From Paralichthys olivaceus (lineage: Eukaryota > Chordata > Actinopteri > Pleuronectiformes > Paralichthyidae), in assembly GCF_024713975.1 (NCBI RefSeq), contig NC_091106.1, positions 12,069,001 through 12,133,000 on the forward strand: a stretch of DNA of 64,000 nucleotides, read 5' to 3'. Both the position numbers and the translations under genes were made by a program. The notes under the pieces are model-generated. The model did not search any database. It was not told the DNA's origin and saw only the letters and a program-made list of their open reading frames with translations. This document shows, piece by piece, positions 13,101 to 24,775 of this stretch. The stretch's first letter is position 1; the number at the start of each line of letters is the position of its first letter.

Positions 13101-14099
13101 TTGGCCTGTGTTTCATCAGTTTGGACCATTGCATTGTCTTTTACAGGCCATTCAACTTTATTTAACAGGAAGGTAGAAGTAAAGGTACTCATTGCTGATT
13201 TCTTCCTTCATTTGTGTATTTTCATCATATTTATATTAACCTGCATTTTTATTCCTCTATAGACTGATGGGTAGTTTGTTTTCAACAATGCCTTATATAA
13301 GATGATTGTGTATCTGGTAAAATCTTGACCGACAGTAGGCGGAGTATTCAAACTAATTTTATAAGTACACATTTTCCTTCAAAGATAAAAAGAAGTAAAA
13401 GTAAGATATTTTCCATCCCTGGAAAGATCATGAACCATAATGCATGAATCTGCTGAATCAATTTATCCTGTACATCAGCACTGTATGACACTTACAGACT
13501 GACAGTGGCTGACGCATGATGTCAGACTCATGCGTTCCCACACCAAGCCAAACAAATCAAAGAATATTTATGTGTGTGTGTGTGTGTGTGTGTGTCTGTC
13601 CGTCTTCCAGGTGACAAAGGAGAGCTAGGGGATAAAGGAGCCAAGGGTCATGGCTTTCCTGGCTACACTGGAGATCAGGGACCACAGGGTAATTCCATCC
13701 TCCAGATTTTTTACGTTGTGTGATGAGTTGCTTAAAATGAGTTATTAATGGATTTTCAAATCTGAGCCTATGAAACTATCTTCAGCTGAGTCTGTGCTTC
13801 AGAGGAATGGAGATGAAAATTCAGATTTTAAAGGGGAGTGTCTCATTTGCCAAAAACTGAAAGATTTTTTTTCTCTATAAATCGTTTGTGTTTCAGGTCA
13901 GCGTGGACGTCCTGGCAGAGCCTTCAATGGACAGCCAGGGAAGCAGGGTGAGCGGGGACATGTAGGCCAGCCTGGACTCAGGGGCCACCCAGGCCTCAGA
14001 GGACCCCCCGGTGTCTGTGTTACCTCCGGGTGTCCCCAGCCTGAAGCTACCAGTGGCACACCTCAGCCAGCACCGCGGAGGTTGAGGAATCGTGCATAG
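1012..14099 (+). CDS. FACIT collagen, alpha-1(IX)-like (col9a1c candidate)
   Basis: A secreted fibril-associated (FACIT) collagen chain of 765 aa from 26 coding exons (2298 nt with stop). Order: signal peptide (residues 1 to about 24, hydrophobic LLVFAALSVFLGLAQC), thrombospondin-N/laminin-G-like NC4 domain (about 29-227), a short Cys-containing linker (CGGY, CKC), a long Gly-X-Y helix (about 248-583), NC2 segment (584 to about 627, coil AEHVIEVCKRVV then Cys residues), COL1 helix (about 628-740) and a tail with CVTSGC. The NC4 pattern (YPDGLPSDY, NWNLWQ, EQVGLRF, LFDGEWHKL, SCDPEQP) is closest to collagen IX alpha 1, then XIX and XVI, from memory. It has no von Willebrand A domain and no separate NC3 block, so it is not a simple col9a1 orthologue. 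Teleost annotations use the name col9a1c for such a chain, but I could not verify this. Expected role is decorating collagen fibrils in matrix. The ATG was chosen because it starts the signal peptide. Family certain, exact name uncertain. Confidence 0.85.
2850..3060 (+). repeat. Dispersed repeat copy (CCATCTTTATACAG family)
   Basis: Lies in intron 2 of the collagen IX-like gene. Diagnostic words are gcaagatggcagcattt, gtatagtgggaggaagtgga and ccatctttttatacag. The 26325-26480 copy is the reverse complement, and the 36700-36875 copy has the same orientation. Confidence 0.55.
4199..11272 (+). other. Collagen IX-like gene: exons 6-22 (long triple helix)
   Basis: Exons are 4199-4252, 6654-6707, 6802-6855, 6937-6990, 7129-7182, 7269-7322, 7402-7455, 7827-7880, 8005-8049, 8148-8201, 8291-8344, 8438-8491, 8634-8705, 8791-8826, 10580-10624, 10711-10743 and 11126-11272. 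All are phase 0 at both ends. Most are 54 nt; the others are 45, 72, 36, 45, 33 and 147. The larger introns are 4253-6653 and 8827-10579. Register is kept throughout, but glycine is replaced by Ala at residues 278, 392 and 437 and by Pro at 533. Confidence 0.85.
9470..10535 (-). mobile_element. Probable inserted non-autonomous repeat in collagen intron 19
   Basis: Intron 19 (8827-10579) is one of the longest in the gene. It contains a hairpin TGGGTC-CACCA-GACCCA at 10061-10077. The minus-strand words around it (ggtctggtggaccc, then gtgctatccggcaaaagc, complement of about 9988-10073) recall a teleost repeat I have seen often. Several minus-strand ORF fragments (up to 111 codons) in the interval show no domain I know. 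Boundaries and class are not established. Confidence 0.35.
12715..13425 (+). repeat. Possible second, badly decayed copy of the GTGGTGGAAGAAG element
   Basis: The left part has agaagcagtaggaaaagaat and cttaaaagtacaag. The middle has gtagaagtaaaggtact, and the right end has gaagtaaaagtaag followed by ttccatccctgg. These words appear in the family's order. The element would lie in intron 24 of the collagen IX-like gene (12652-13610). Confidence 0.3.
13571..13594 (+). repeat. (TG)12 dinucleotide repeat next to a splice acceptor
   Basis: Twelve uninterrupted TG units end 16 nt before the acceptor AG (13609-13610) of exon 25 of the collagen IX-like gene. They sit where the polypyrimidine tract would be. 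Confidence 0.95.
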
Positions 14100-14192
14100 A
14101 GGAAGAAGCGTCTGTGTGGACAATGAATTGAGTAGTGAGCTAAAAGGACGAAAACATTGACAGATTGATTTTGTTAATATGTGTTTTGATCA

Positions 14193-14198
14193 AATAAA
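14193..14198 (+). terminator. Polyadenylation signal of the collagen IX-like gene
   Basis: Canonical AATAAA 94 nt after the stop codon, followed by AT-rich sequence. It is the first such hexamer downstream. A second AATAAA-like run lies near 14377. Confidence 0.5.
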
Positions 14199-15404
14199 TT
14201 GACATTTTAATGTAAATATGCAACTAAAACCTGAGCTCAACTTCTGGGAACAAAGACAACAACCACAGTATGTGAGTGGTAACAAAATATGTTTGTACAA
14301 AAAGACCATCTTCATTTGATAATTTTATTTGAACTGATTTCAGTCTGCGTTGTCTTTAAACACCTGTGCTTTATAATAAAAACACAAAAATTATTTTGTT
14401 TTTTTAAACAGCTTTATCTGACATGGGATCTGAGATCTGATGTGATTACTGATACAAATGCAGCAAAAAATAACCCAAAACAAACAAACAATCATGTTTA
14501 AAGAACACTAACATAATTAACATAATACTCATACAGTATAAAAAAAAAATAGATTTACTGTTTTTGAAAAGTCAAGGAAAAACTGGCAAATTATTGGAGA
14601 GTGAGTTCCTCTACTAACATCCTATCCCGCCATGTTAATGAAAGTAAAAACCTCCTGGATCTGCTCATTTATCTGTTAATTAGTTCCCTTTAAATAGCTG
14701 TCAAAGCAAAATAAACAGTTTAAAACAAATATCAAAGGATGGCTCCTGTTATAAATGGAATCTATAAACTTTAATAATATTCAAAAAGAGGTATATCCAT
14801 AACAGGAAATTGTAACAGAATATTTCATTTTTCATTTACATGATACATAAAATACATGTTTGTCCCCTTCTACAGTATTATAAAGATAAACTCATGATAG
14901 CGTCTTTTCACTCACAGACCTGCACCAAGGCCCCACTGTCCTCTCATGAAACCACAACTAAATTCACTCACTAGATCCAGATTTTATTTGAATCTGCAAA
15001 CAATCATAACTATTACAATATCAGTCCCCTAAACGTGTTATTGGATCCATGAATGAATCCCTGAGAAATCAAGGAAAATGCAGCAAAACGCCTGATCTCA
15101 CAAATTAAACACAACTCCTGGGTCCCCCTTCTGATCCTGATCCAGTTCGTCGACACATCCTTCCACAAAGTTCTGTCCAGTCGTTTTTGCTCGATCCTGC
15201 AAACTGACAATCACAGTCGAAACTATAACCCCCCTTGACGGATGTGATTCTACATGGCTGAAAGGTTAATGCTCTCCAACCTGTGTTTCCCAGAAGTTGT
15301 TGTAGCGATGAGAACAAACAATGACACCAACATCACTGTTTCCCACATGGCAGCTCTGTAGAGACTGTTGTAGTGTTGTTTCTTCACAGCAACAACAGCG
15401 CTGG

Positions 15405-15605
15405 CTGGACTTCTGGCCCGTGTGTGACTTTCCAGATGAGAAACCTGCTGGTCAAGTGAAGTGGAGACTCTGAAGTGCATGAGGTACCACACATGTCTAT
15501 CTGCATTAGCCTTGCAGTGGGCCGACACCCATGCATTTCCCTGCTTTGAGATCAATGTATGCTGGGATGGGCTCCAGCCATTCTGCAGCCCAGAAAAGAG
15601 TAAAT
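15405..15605 (-). repeat. Degenerate fish dispersed repeat (CCATCCATTATCT family)
   Basis: Read on the minus strand it contains gctggagcccatcccagc and, further on, cactgcaaggctaatgcaga and cagagtctccact. These match in order the body of an abundant teleost repeat. Related pieces lie at 29145-29275 and 54375-54470. The family is recognised from memory and I give no name. Confidence 0.4.
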
Positions 15606-18141
15606 GAGTTGAGAAATAGAATGAATGAGTGTTTTCCACAGAAACACTTCTGAAGGGGGAAACACCCTGGAAGCTCCGTGTGTGGCTCCTCTCCGAGTCT
15701 TTCCTGGCTTCCATTAATTTCCTCTGAGAAGGCCGGTGACTGCAGATCGTCATCCTCCACCCCTGTGGGACTGCAGCATCATGTGTGCCATGCTGCTCTG
15801 TTTTGTTCCATCAAACCATGCTATGGCCACCTCTGTCATGGAAAGAATTACAGATGCACGATTATCCCCTACATTTTTGTCTCTGGACTCAACCACTCAC
15901 CGTAGACATGCTCACTATTTATCTCTGCGGTGAACCGTGCGAGTGATCCTGGTAAATACAGCTTAATGCGAGCGAGCTGATTAAAAAGCCAGTGCTGCTG
16001 AGCTTCAAAGTGATGGCATAGAATCAGAGGTTATATTAGACGGAGAGGCTTTATGTTGTCCTCGGGCAGTTACTTGAAAAGTATCAGAGCATCTGCCAGA
16101 CACTGTAAATGTTAGTTGATGTAAGTAATAATCCAAATGTGTTGTGTTTGGTACAAGTAAAAGTGAGCAGAGTACTGATAATGTTTGGTCCAACTCTAGT
16201 TTCCATGAACAATGCAAACATTAACCACATTCACACATTTTAATAAACTGGCAGAATAACATACTGCTAGAGTGGCAGGCGTAATAAAACCTTTCTCTGG
16301 GTAATTATCCTCCTTATTTGTATAAACAGTTCTTTTATGAGCTCAAACTAACTGCATATGTGTTGATACTTTATACAAGAACCTGAAGCAATTTACAGGT
16401 AGAAATTAAGTTTTTATTGCTTCTGAATGTAACTTAGGTCTAGGCCAACTTTCCTGTTTGCCAATAACAGCCTGAGGTCTTTATTTCTATATTAAGGAAT
16501 CGGGCAAAATTTGAAGGAGTGTCTTTTAAGCTCTTAAGTGCCCGTCCTCGGTGTCTATGTAGCATTGAACATTGTACACCAACGTTAACTTTAACAAATG
16601 ATCCAAACTCCACTTAAGTGCAGAACTCAACGTGTTTTGTCTTGTGAAGCCCAAACGTGAATTTGACCAATCTCAGTGGAAAATTGAGTCATCCAGAGTA
16701 TTTGATTCATGAAGGGACCTCATTATATAACATGATCGTAAAATAACATGATCGTAATGTAATGTTTGTCAAACTCTCACATTCTCCACATTTGATATTT
16801 TGCGTGATATTTATGTGCCTGAGCTCGAGAGTCAAACAGTCTCAAATCTATCTTATAGTCAAACTATGATAACAAAGTTTCCTCATCAACATCACACCAG
16901 TGTTGTTTTGAAGTCTGTTTCCCCTTAAATGAACCTGAACCGATACCTTACCCCAACCCTAACTACAGAGGCTGAGTGGGAAACAGACTTTAGTCATGTT
17001 CAGTCTTGCATCTGCCGTACGTCATTATTTTGGCTCATGTTTACGTTGAACGCAAGCAACAAGATGCTGACTGAGCTCATTTATAGCAGTGGCATTGATT
17101 GAACAAGGTTTTTCTGCGAGTAACAAAAAGACCCTTAACGACTTCAAGTTGTTTTTCTTGCAAAAATTAAATGAAGTCTGTCGTCAACAGTTCAGTAAAT
17201 ATCTGACAACATTTAAAGCTCTTTAACTGATTTTATTTGTACATGAGGGACTGCATAATTGATGAAAACAAGAAAATAAGAATTAAAATTCAGTTTATTA
17301 ATATATAGATGTCTTTTTCATGTCCAACACAGAATCCTTTTACCTCTTGGGATGATTAAATATTACTCAAATGAAAGAATCTGAAAAAAGAGAAAGTCTC
17401 TTTTAAACTGATCTGCACATAGGTCATAGACTCACAGCCTGTAATGAGCTTCTGCTCAGTTTTATGAGGTCACAACCCCCCAAAAGAGTTGGGGCCACCA
17501 CTGTACTAAAGAGTCCAGGAGCCACTGAAAGGTTTCAATATTGACTTCAGCCACAGTTTCACTTAATACACATCAAGTGAAGCATTAAACAGAGCTCATG
17601 CACTGGGATTTCATTACACAAGATTAGTATAGCTGTCTTGTTTAACCTGAGTATTTGTCTCGCTCTCCTGTTATCTAATCTGGTTGTTTATTAACAGTTA
17701 TGTAAATCTTGATAAGTTTCACTTCTGAATGTTATCAGAATCACATTTACAGATATGACCCCAGATCCAAGTTATCCTACATAGATCAATGTGTAGCTCC
17801 TGAAAACAAACAAATATCATTCTTGCAGAAAAACACAATGAGCACAGAGATCTTCTGCTCCGGGACATTCATGAATGTACAATGCTGGTTGGTTACAAAC
17901 CAGAGACCAGTCAAGACTAGTCTCAACAGGAGGTTGGACACCAAGCCTAGTATTTGCCTGTGTGATCCACCAGAGTGTGCTGAGGCTCAGGGTCAACCAG
18001 TCCGTCATCGGAGGAAACCACCGAGGCTCAAGATCACATCTGACGACATGTTTAGCTCTACCTGTCATGTGATATTTATGTTTCGTCACAGGAAAGCTTG
18101 ATGGTTTTAGCTCACCCTGTGAAAGCCAGCTATGATATAAG

Positions 18142-18500
18142 CAGTGGTGGAAGAAGATGTTCTTTCTAAGTGAAAAACCAAACAGCACTATAAAATACTA
18201 TGTTGTAAAATACTGTGTTATGAAATACTGCAAAGTAAAAGCATTAGCAGTAAAAAGAGATCTCCCCTGTACAACATATTATATTATAACATACTACATA
18301 CATTACACTATTGTGTTATTATTACTGTTGCATTAACATGTATCAGTATATACATGTTGTACCTGGAGCCGCTGCTGCTGTCAGTATTTTGTATATCTGT
18401 ATTTTAAAATGACACTCATGTAAAGTAATTAGTAGTAGTGCTGATACATTTAGTGGCATAATATATACGTTTAAACACTAAATGCATTTTCCACCTCTAG
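18142..18500 (+). repeat. Diverged MITE-like repeat (CAGTGGTGGAAGAAG...TTCCACC)
   Basis: It begins cagtggtggaagaag and ends near ttttccacctc, so the ends are inverted. Between them is AT-rich sequence with repeated taaaatact and agtaaaag words. This matches a very common teleost non-autonomous element whose ends read CAGTGGTGGAAGAAG and TTCCACCACTG (family from memory). The 3' end has decayed, so the boundary is approximate. Confidence 0.55.
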
Positions 18501-19249
18501 ATATAAACACTTATAAACAAAAGCCTTTATTTCTTCAGTATGTTGTCTAAGCAAGTGGCTGTAAATTAGAATCTAGTTTATTTTCTTGAGTTAAGATTAT
18601 AAATTGAAAATATGAGAACAGAAAGACACATGACTCCTCAAACTTTGATTGTTTTTGCATTGTAAATGATTTAATAATCTTTCAAATTGAAACACATCAG
18701 TTTTATTCAGTCATCTGCTAAATGCACAGATTTTGGGGAGCCTCCTGGAAACATGTTGGTTGACGAGGAGCAGACTGCCACTGAGCACAAACATGATAAA
18801 ACTCGTTAGCGAGGATCAAACTGAGATGTGGCTGCTCCACTGATAACAGATTCACTGTCATCTCTAAAACCTCCTAGCTGTTCATACAGGAAAAGCTTTT
18901 CACAACTTGTTTGTTTTGACTTTGACAGAAGGAGGAGCAATGGAATTACCTGCTGAGCTCTTCAGGTTCCTCCTGTAAGTAGTGTGAACATTATAGTAAA
19001 AGTGATTCATTGTAGTAAAACTTGTGCTCCTCCTGCATCCAGAAAACTCCATGTTCTTTGGTTAATGCCTCCGAGCAATGCACACGCGATCCAAACCCTC
19101 AACACTTTTGGAAGGAGGCTGCAGTTCATTACAATTATTTTCCTTTTTGGACTGTCAGAGATTTGCTGTCCGCTTTACTGTGTCATGCTCTCCCCCCTCC
19201 TTATCTGCTTCTCTTTCCACCCATGGTAATTGAGGATGGCTGAAGGCCA

Positions 19250-19365
19250 GTAAAAGTCCGGAGTGAGTGATTGGAGGGGGGCCGGTGGAGAAGGAAGACA
19301 GAAACAGAGGAGACAGAGAGACAGAGAGAAAGAGAGAGAGGGAGAGAGAGAGCTGCTGGAAAAAG
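19250..19365 (+). other. Candidate non-coding first exon of col21a1
   Basis: A GC- and GA-rich stretch with a long AGAGAGAGA tract ends in aaaaag|gtaggc, a plausible donor at 19366. The col21a1 ATG lies 31 nt after a good acceptor (AG at 24743-24744), so the gene needs an upstream leader exon and this is the best candidate I see. The transcription start is not visible and the left edge is arbitrary. Confidence 0.3.
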
Positions 19366-21604
19366 GTAGGCTTTCATTCAGCAGGGAAACACGTGCATGT
19401 CTCCACAAATTTAGTTTCTGTAAACTCAGGGCTGAAAACAGTATTGATCACTGGCTCTCAATGAAAGGATTATCAGGAATTCACACAAGGTCTTGGACGC
19501 TGACTGGTAACTGTTTGCTTGATGTTTTGTGTGGCAGCATGCTGCATTTATGACATTTAGACTTGCTGATTTGGATTTTGTCGGTTTTGTTCATGTATAA
19601 AGTTAATGTGTCTTATGTTTGAAACTCCGGGACATCTATCTTTTGGCTGTTTGTGAATGTAAATGTTCACCTGTTGAGCTGGATTCAATTTATTTTCCAG
19701 TTTCTCGTGTGTTATAACACCTTCTACTCTGTCAACATTCACTCCGGTGTCCTGTGCTCCGTACGGAATTTTTGCAGATTCTGCTGCATATTGAAGACAT
19801 TAAGCACAAGTTATCAGTCCCTTGTTTGTGCTACTGTCATGCAAAGAATGAATGGAATCGTCCCCAGATTTTTTTTTCTGCCCATTTCTCTATTCGCAAA
19901 AGGATTTTTCTTGCATACTGTTTGAATCTGTGCAGGAATATTGGATATTGCACCACTGTGTTGCAATTTCGTTTTTAAAGCTGTGAAAATTGCATGCATG
20001 TAAAGAGCAATAAACTTTAAAAAAATATTAAGAGGACTAAAAAGCAAAAACATGCTACGTGCCAGTGTTTTACAAGACATTATTTAACAGGTTTCTTTAG
20101 AATACTGGTGGGGCTTTGCTTTCTCTTGTTGGATGAAGAATTTGGCAGCAACATATCCCACTGATCTTGGCAACCGCAGTTCATGCTGAACAGCAGTTGT
20201 TGTTTCTGGACTGGATCAACTTCCTTCTGCCAAATTTACAACAGATAACTATAACTTCAGCCTTTCAAATGGAGTTACAAGCTATTACATGAACTGCAGT
20301 CACAAAACAAATAGAATTTGTCAATTTGTCCTCTCCTTTCTGACCTCAGTGAGAACTTGTTAAGCACAAAGATCTGTGGCCTGGCGCTGTGCTTGAATTT
20401 TATACGATGATTTAGAGTCACCCACCCTGCACAGGTGATATTTACTCTGGTGAAATGTGAGATATCATCTGTTCGGCGGCTTCCTGAAAAGAATATCCAG
20501 CTGGAAGTGTAACTATAAGTGTCATAAATCTAGAGTCTTACAACAAACAACAAGACCAGAGTTACTCTTTTTTTCTCAATACGTTTTTTGAGGCTGAATA
20601 TTCTACATACCAGCGTTACAGTTCTTTGATTCCATCATTGAAACCTGGAACTATAAAGTGCCTGAGCTGCTCCTATAAAACCAGAGATCACTGGGTTCTG
20701 CTACGAACCTGCAACGCACATGCACCTGTTGATTCTGCTACACTGTGCATCCATTCCAACTCCGAGCATCACGGCCCAACACGTGTAATGTTGCGTTTTT
20801 ATTCCTGGAAGAAAGGTGGCTTCCCCTCATCACGACTACATGTGTTTGGTCATTGTCCACGGCCGGAATTTCTCCATCTGAAGGTGTAAATGAACACCAT
20901 GTGGCTCGGGCCGAGGTGTGGAGACGCTCGGCTTGGGGAAAGTCAGTGGAGGGGAAAAGTCACCGTGGTTGCGCGGACGCTGCCAGTGAGGGGGTTTTCC
21001 AGCAGCCTCCTCCAGCTCTTCCACTGAAGGAAAAATTCTGAAGAGGCAGCTTAACGCCTCCTTCAGCTGTGTTACTCCAATCGATGCTGAGTTTACACCG
21101 TGGAAAAATTCAGTCAAATGAGACTGTGACCCCTGGTGGGATGTGTAGGAATCAAGTGGGTGTCCAAAGGTTACATCCTGGTTGACCTTCATATATCACA
21201 ATTAGAAACAGCAATGAATAATGTGTTTGGTCGGTTTCTTCCTATCAGATTCCTTCCACAAGTCTTGTTTTCTAACACTGGATGCAGCATATCTGGTCCT
21301 CATTTGCTCCTTCCTTTTAGGGTGTCAGCAGTTTCTTTCCTCACACGTGCTGGAAAATACCGTAAAAGATAAGCAGCAACAGAAACTGTGCACAATCAAC
21401 ATGCAGCTCTCAGGCTGCAAATGTAAATATGAGTATTTTCTGGTTCTTAAAATCCATTTTCATCTCTCACTCCATGTGCATTAACATAACTATAGTTATA
21501 CTCAACTCTAATGCTATATGTTGTGTGAGTAGCATGCTGTTGTTTCGTGTCTGGCATTTTAACATGAACTATTTTTAAACAACAAACTAAAATGAAACAT
21601 TTAA

Positions 21605-21760
21605 TTGATGTTCCATCCACTAACATGGAGGATGCAGGGTTTGTAAACTATATTGTATCCAGCCACAAGGGGGTAATCAAAATGATTTGGCTTCACTTTT
21701 CAGGAACTTGCATGTCTTCCATCTTTATACAGCAAATGGTTGTCACATTCAAAACAACAC
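21605..21760 (+). repeat. Dispersed repeat copy (CCATCTTTATACAG family)
   Basis: It contains ccactaacatggaggatgca, later ggcttcacttttcag, and ends ccatctttatacag. The inverted counterpart is at about 36500-36630. The same terminal word occurs in the copies at 2850-3060 and 26325-26480. Confidence 0.5.
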
Positions 21761-21954
21761 ATTTGTTCCAATGGCTTGATGTGAGCCTCCTGAGTCTGTG
21801 GCTGCTTTAAATAAATGCTAACATGCTCATTATTTAGCCGTTACAATGTTTGTGATGATCATCATTTCAGTTTGACTTGTACCATGATTATATTCTCATC
21901 AAATCATGCAATGGATGGATCAGATTTTTGACCTCATGATTGTAGAATATGAAA

Positions 21955-22085
21955 CGTTTGGGGGTCACCAAAGTAATTTGGGTACATATAGTTTGACACA
22001 ACTTGGATATCTGTACCAACTGTCACAGAAGCATAATATATAACAGTTGTTGAGATATCCATCAGTGTGGCTTGTAGATGAACAC
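21955..22085 (+). repeat. Remnant of a common fish repeat (GGGGTCACCAAAGT...GTTGAGATAT)
   Basis: Contains gggggtcaccaaagtaattt and, about 100 nt later, cagttgttgagatatccatc. I recognise this pair of motifs, in this order, from dispersed teleost repeats. No ends are identifiable. Confidence 0.4.
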
Positions 22086-23886
22086 GGCCTCTGATGGAGA
22101 AGAGAGGCTTTTAATCAAACTGTTTCAGCTGCAACATTTTGAAAAAAACTAATCCTACTGATTAAGATGCCAGATCACAATATTTTTGAATGAGTTATGT
22201 CAAGTGAACGTGTTGTTATGATGGATCGAGAATATTTTAATTTAATATTAATATATCACAGAGCACAGAGGTTATATTGGGATATCAGCGCCTTATCGTT
22301 TGGAATCTCTGGAGTTTGGGCGTGGCTCTCCAGCCATTTAGCACTCATGCATTCACAGAGGATGTTGTTGTGCAGGTGTGGCATGAGGAGCCTCCGGGCT
22401 GAGTGCAGGAAAATCATTATGGATTGAGTCACAGGCGAGGTTGTCAAGGCAGCGCTGGCACTGTGGGTCAATTTGGAAGAAATACTGCAGTGAACCAAAA
22501 GAGATGAATCATTTGAACATATTGATTAGTTGCCGAATGTTTGGACATGCCACGAAACATTTTGCCAGGTTTTAAAAATAACTTTACGAAACGACACACT
22601 AGGTGACATAACTCTAAGTGCTCCAGCAGCGTGTGGCAGTAACTGGTTAATATGACTTCACGAAGGAAGGTATTACACTTAGTTTTAATACACGAGAGAG
22701 GAAAAGTGTAGGAGTGAAGCTTTTCTGGTTGGGTGTATTGGATTTAAGGCCAAGGGCGGGCAGCAAGAGGCAAATGGCAGCGCATGTGAGGAAACAGCTG
22801 ATAATCCCACAGGAAACAGTGAACACTGGTTGTGGTCAGGGGTTCAGCGACTTGTTTATTTAGCGGTGCTGGCAATGCCATGTGAACGTGCGGTAGATGA
22901 GGCTTGAAAGGAAAAAGCTTAGGTGTACTGAGGTGGTGGACGCTCTTGCATGTGGCTAGATGGGAAAGATAGAGAGCAGGGAGGATGGATGCAGAGCTCA
23001 AAACATAACTTAGTGGTTAGAAAGTAAATTATGGATTTATGTGTAGAGCTGACTGTGACCGCAGTGGGAGGTGGGAAGTAAAAGTAACTCTGGAAAAAGC
23101 AAACATGGGCTGATGGGATTTGCACTTGGGAGCAGCAGTGACATTCAATCATGTTCAGGGTAGGTGGCTAATGAGTAGCACTGCCTCTTTATCTGGCCTC
23201 AGCACAGCATGGTGCCCTGTATGTTTGCTTTTTTAGTTTATACAGTAAGAAAGACAATATGTATCACATCTATAACTTACTGCTGCTGACTTTTGTCACA
23301 ATATTATTCCATTATATATTAAGTGGCTGGTGCCTATACACCAGACAAACAGTGAGCTCCCCGCAAATCAACAAATAGCCTTTAACTTGGAATTCAATGC
23401 TGCTTTAATTAGTATTTTTATATGAAACGTTAAATACATAGCTATGTCATGTGAAGCCCTATGAGACAAATTGTGGTTTATTAATATGAGCTGTACAAAT
23501 ATATTCTGATTGATTGGTTGGTTTGTTGATTGATTAGCATTAAGCTAATTGTTTCCGTTGTAGATAAAAATGTTAGAGATTAATGGTTGAACTTATTGTG
23601 CAACATAAGAGCTATATATTTTTTATCAGGCAAAACAAAAACTGAATATTGGACTTAACATTTGCAAAGTGAACAGTAATATGACTCATGTCATGTTACT
23701 ATGAAATGATTAAAATGAGTCATGTTGTGTATAATACTATACGTAATGTTTCAGCTTTCATGTGCACACTCCTCTGTGCTAATGCCTGTCCTGGGCATAA
23801 CTGGACCTTTGTTAAAGGCACAGCATGGTTGATGAAAAGCTTTAGTCCAGAAAACGTCCAATTCATGTTGTAAAACAAGAAAATTC

Positions 23887-24161
23887 GGTAACACTTTAGG
23901 GAACATACAAAGTGAACATATCCAAGCACTTGATTGTAATTAATGTACAACAACTCCCTTACTTACCACCAATAAGCAGTAATTAGGAGGTTATTAAGGG
24001 AAAACTATTAATCAATGGAGTAGTTGCAGAATAAGGTCCTTAAGAATAAGGCATTAAAAGTGCTTTATAATGACTAATGAAGAGCCAATATGCCTCTAAT
24101 ATCCATGCTAATAAGCAAGTAGTTAATGGTTGATATGTGTTCCCTGATATAAAGTGTTACC
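23887..24161 (+). mobile_element. hAT-type MITE with perfect 8-bp target site duplication
   Basis: A 275-bp non-autonomous element. It starts GGTAACACTTTA and ends TAAAGTGTTACC, perfect 12-bp terminal inverted repeats, with a second inverted block just inside (gggaacata / tgtgttccc). It is flanked on both sides by GAAAATTC (23879-23886 and 24162-24169). Eight-bp duplications are the hallmark of the hAT superfamily. There is no coding capacity. The exact duplication suggests fairly recent insertion. Confidence 0.85.
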
Positions 24162-24744
24162 GAAAATTCTAATGGATTAAAATGAAATGCATCAACCAGG
24201 ATATAAACGATTGAGTCACAAAACCTAAACTGAAAAATAAATGTGGGACATTAAACTTCACCTCAAAATGTTTGAAAACAAGTGTGAATGTGTGCATGCT
24301 TCATACTCTGCTTAAGTCATATTCATTCAAAGTTCACCTTCATCTAACAGTCAGGTTGACATTTGGTGCATCGTCCAGAAACATGACTCCGATGCACAAA
24401 TGCAGCTAAATCGCATGTGTGTACACAATGCTTGAATCATTTAATGTTTGATTTAATATTTATATGATAGAGAGCCTGGATACGTAACCAACACCCTTGT
24501 CATACAACTCAAAGCATCACTTATTCCTTTTAATTACTTATGAGCAAAATGCAGATAGTGGGGTAGTGTTGTTTGCGAAGGGTTTGACCTTATGGAGCTT
24601 AGGTAAATGGCTTCCAAATCTCTCTATAATGAAAAAACAATAGTCTGAGACAGAAATATCTCAGAGACCACATGTCACAGAATGCCTGCATTGTCCTCTT
24701 CTTTTTCCCTGCAATACAAAGCATGTGTTTCCTTGTCCCTGTAG

Positions 24745-24775
24745 GTGCACACTTGGAACTTGGCTCTGCTGCATA
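24745..24775 (+). other. col21a1: col21a1 5' UTR portion of the first coding exon
   Basis: An acceptor with a pyrimidine-rich tract (ccttgtccctgtag, AG at 24743-24744) precedes 31 nt of leader and the ATG. This implies at least one upstream non-coding exon. Confidence 0.4.

Larger units (their letters stand above)
11708..14099 (+). other. Collagen IX-like gene: exons 23-26 (NC2, COL1, C-terminus)
   Basis: Exons are 11708-11884 (59 codons), 12561-12651, 13611-13688 and 13897-14099 with TAG at 14097-14099. Exon 23 starts GPTLPAEHVIEVCK, the trimer-directing NC2 segment, and carries three Cys (596, 612 and 616 by my count) before the helix resumes at GAPGPPG. COL1 contains the GHGFPGYTG and GRAFNGQPG imperfections, where FACIT COL1 helices commonly have them. 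The tail is basic (APRRLRNRA). Confidence 0.85.
14100..24744. other. Intergenic interval between the two collagen genes
   Basis: No coding gene is supportable. ORFs of 60-170 codons occur but none has a recognisable domain, splice-compatible neighbours or sustained codon bias. The interval contains remnants of dispersed repeats (about 15405-15605, 18142-18500, 21605-21760, 21955-22085), an intact hAT-type MITE (23887-24161), a GA-rich tract (about 19309-19352) and a candidate non-coding first exon of col21a1 near 19250-19365. A GC-richer, repeat-free stretch at about 20740-21040 could be regulatory. Elsewhere I see nothing. Confidence 0.6.

Noticed and set aside
15250..15760. Overlapping minus-strand ORFs (167 and 84 codons) downstream of the collagen IX-like gene
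   Set aside because: They overlap a degenerate dispersed repeat and show no recognisable protein signature.
17709..18188. Overlapping ORFs of 123-130 codons on both strands between the collagen genes
   Set aside because: No domain or codon pattern on either strand, and partly overlapping the GTGGTGGAAGAAG repeat.
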